A DNA stretch of 5,673 nucleotides from Alphaproteobacteria bacterium. Lineage in GTDB: Bacteria > Pseudomonadota > Alphaproteobacteria > Rhodobacterales > Rhodobacteraceae. This document shows, piece by piece, positions 5,455 through 5,673 of this stretch (within the stretch, counting starts at the first letter, position 1; each line of letters begins with the position of its first letter). The notes under the pieces were generated by a model. It worked only from the letters and a program-made list of their open reading frames with translations, was not told the origin of the DNA and did not search any database. The stretch is from contig JAUHWJ010000157.1 of the NCBI GenBank assembly GCA_030424705.1, forward strand, positions 1-5,673. Reading direction: 5' to 3'. Position numbers and translations under genes: made by a program.

Positions 5455-5673
5455 TCAGCCTGCCGCGACCTCCAGCACCACACGGTCCCCCGCGAACCAG
5501 GTGCGGCCGTATTCCACCGGCTCGCCGACCGGCGTGGCGTTCACGCTGACGGAGAGGAGAAGGGGCGCGCCTTCCGCCAGCCGGAGATGCCGCGCCTCGA
5601 AGGGCCGCGCCCGCTCCGCCGAGAGGCGCGTGGAAACCCGGACGTAATCCTCCACCCCTGCGCGCGCGAGGGC
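5455..5673 (-). CDS. phnF: GntR-family regulator, UTRA-domain C-terminus, probably PhnF (partial)
   Basis: The minus-strand frame is open to the right edge, so the N-terminal winged helix-turn-helix and the start are outside the window; about 72 C-terminal residues are visible. They read as the end of a UTRA ligand-binding domain: a GVEDYVRVSTRL strand, a helix with EARHLRL, an EGAPLLLSVSVNA strand, then GEPVEYGRTWFAGDRVVLEV. In this family a final strand pair around P-[VI]-E-[YF]-x-x-x-x-F-x-[GA]-DR closes the effector pocket. The FAGDRV ending, together with a phosphonate-type acyltransferase at the other end of the window, favours PhnF, the phosphonate/phosphate-responsive repressor of C-P lyase genes. 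Other HutC/FadR-like UTRA regulators cannot be excluded from this fragment. The TGA lies at 5457-5455. The 47-nt gap to the convergent unknown gene has only weak short hairpins and no convincing terminator. Confidence 0.65.
   Translation of the reverse strand, partial: ALARAGVEDYVRVSTRLSAERARPFEARHLRLAEGAPLLLSVSVNATPVGEPVEYGRTWFAGDRVVLEVAAG

Noticed and set aside
5411..5456. Short hairpins (GGCG/CGCC, GAGC/GCTC) and a GAGCGCGCTC palindrome between the unknown gene and the GntR-family gene
   Set aside because: The stems are only 4 bp, or have no room for a loop, so none supports a terminator call.

Overview
This is a GC-rich window with strong third-position GC bias and dense, short-gapped genes. 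It looks like chromosomal DNA of an alphaproteobacterium, most plausibly a Rhodobacterales-type organism. That placement is an inference from base composition, from the PAS-like LuxR family seen here, and from the sequences at the two ends. It does not rest on any marker gene.

Layout from left to right: (i) the C-terminal tail of a left-handed beta-helix (hexapeptide) acyltransferase of the kind found in phosphonate (phn) clusters, + strand, ending at 199; (ii) a CTAA-loop hairpin at 199-218, shared as a terminator with (iii) a convergent SnoaL/NTF2-fold protein gene on the - strand (226-639); (iv) a divergent intergenic region (640-792) with a plausible sigma-70 promoter and a structured leader; (v) an 863-residue + strand gene (793-3384) with an N-terminal LuxR-type helix-turn-helix, three GAF domains, a coiled coil and a complete class III adenylate cyclase domain; (vi) a convergent - strand LuxR-type regulator (3391-4530) ending only 6 bp from the cyclase gene; (vii) a relatively AT-rich divergent control region (4531-4753) with a candidate promoter and a 20-bp dyad; (viii) an unrecognised 217-residue + strand protein (4754-5407); (ix) the C-terminal tail of a GntR-family regulator with a UTRA domain, probably PhnF, on the - strand (5455 to beyond the right edge).

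Both ends resemble phosphonate-utilisation genes. The middle block (NTF2-like protein, HTH-GAF-cyclase, LuxR regulator, unknown protein) therefore looks like a signalling/regulatory cassette within or beside a phn locus. The most unusual gene is the cyclase. It joins a DNA-binding domain to a ligand-sensing GAF array and a cAMP-producing output, and its second and third GAF modules carry a 60-nt stretch differing only at three synonymous positions. The LuxR regulator and the unknown gene share a divergent control region, so the unknown gene is the simplest candidate target of that regulator. I see no tRNA, rRNA, CRISPR array, insertion sequence or phage gene.
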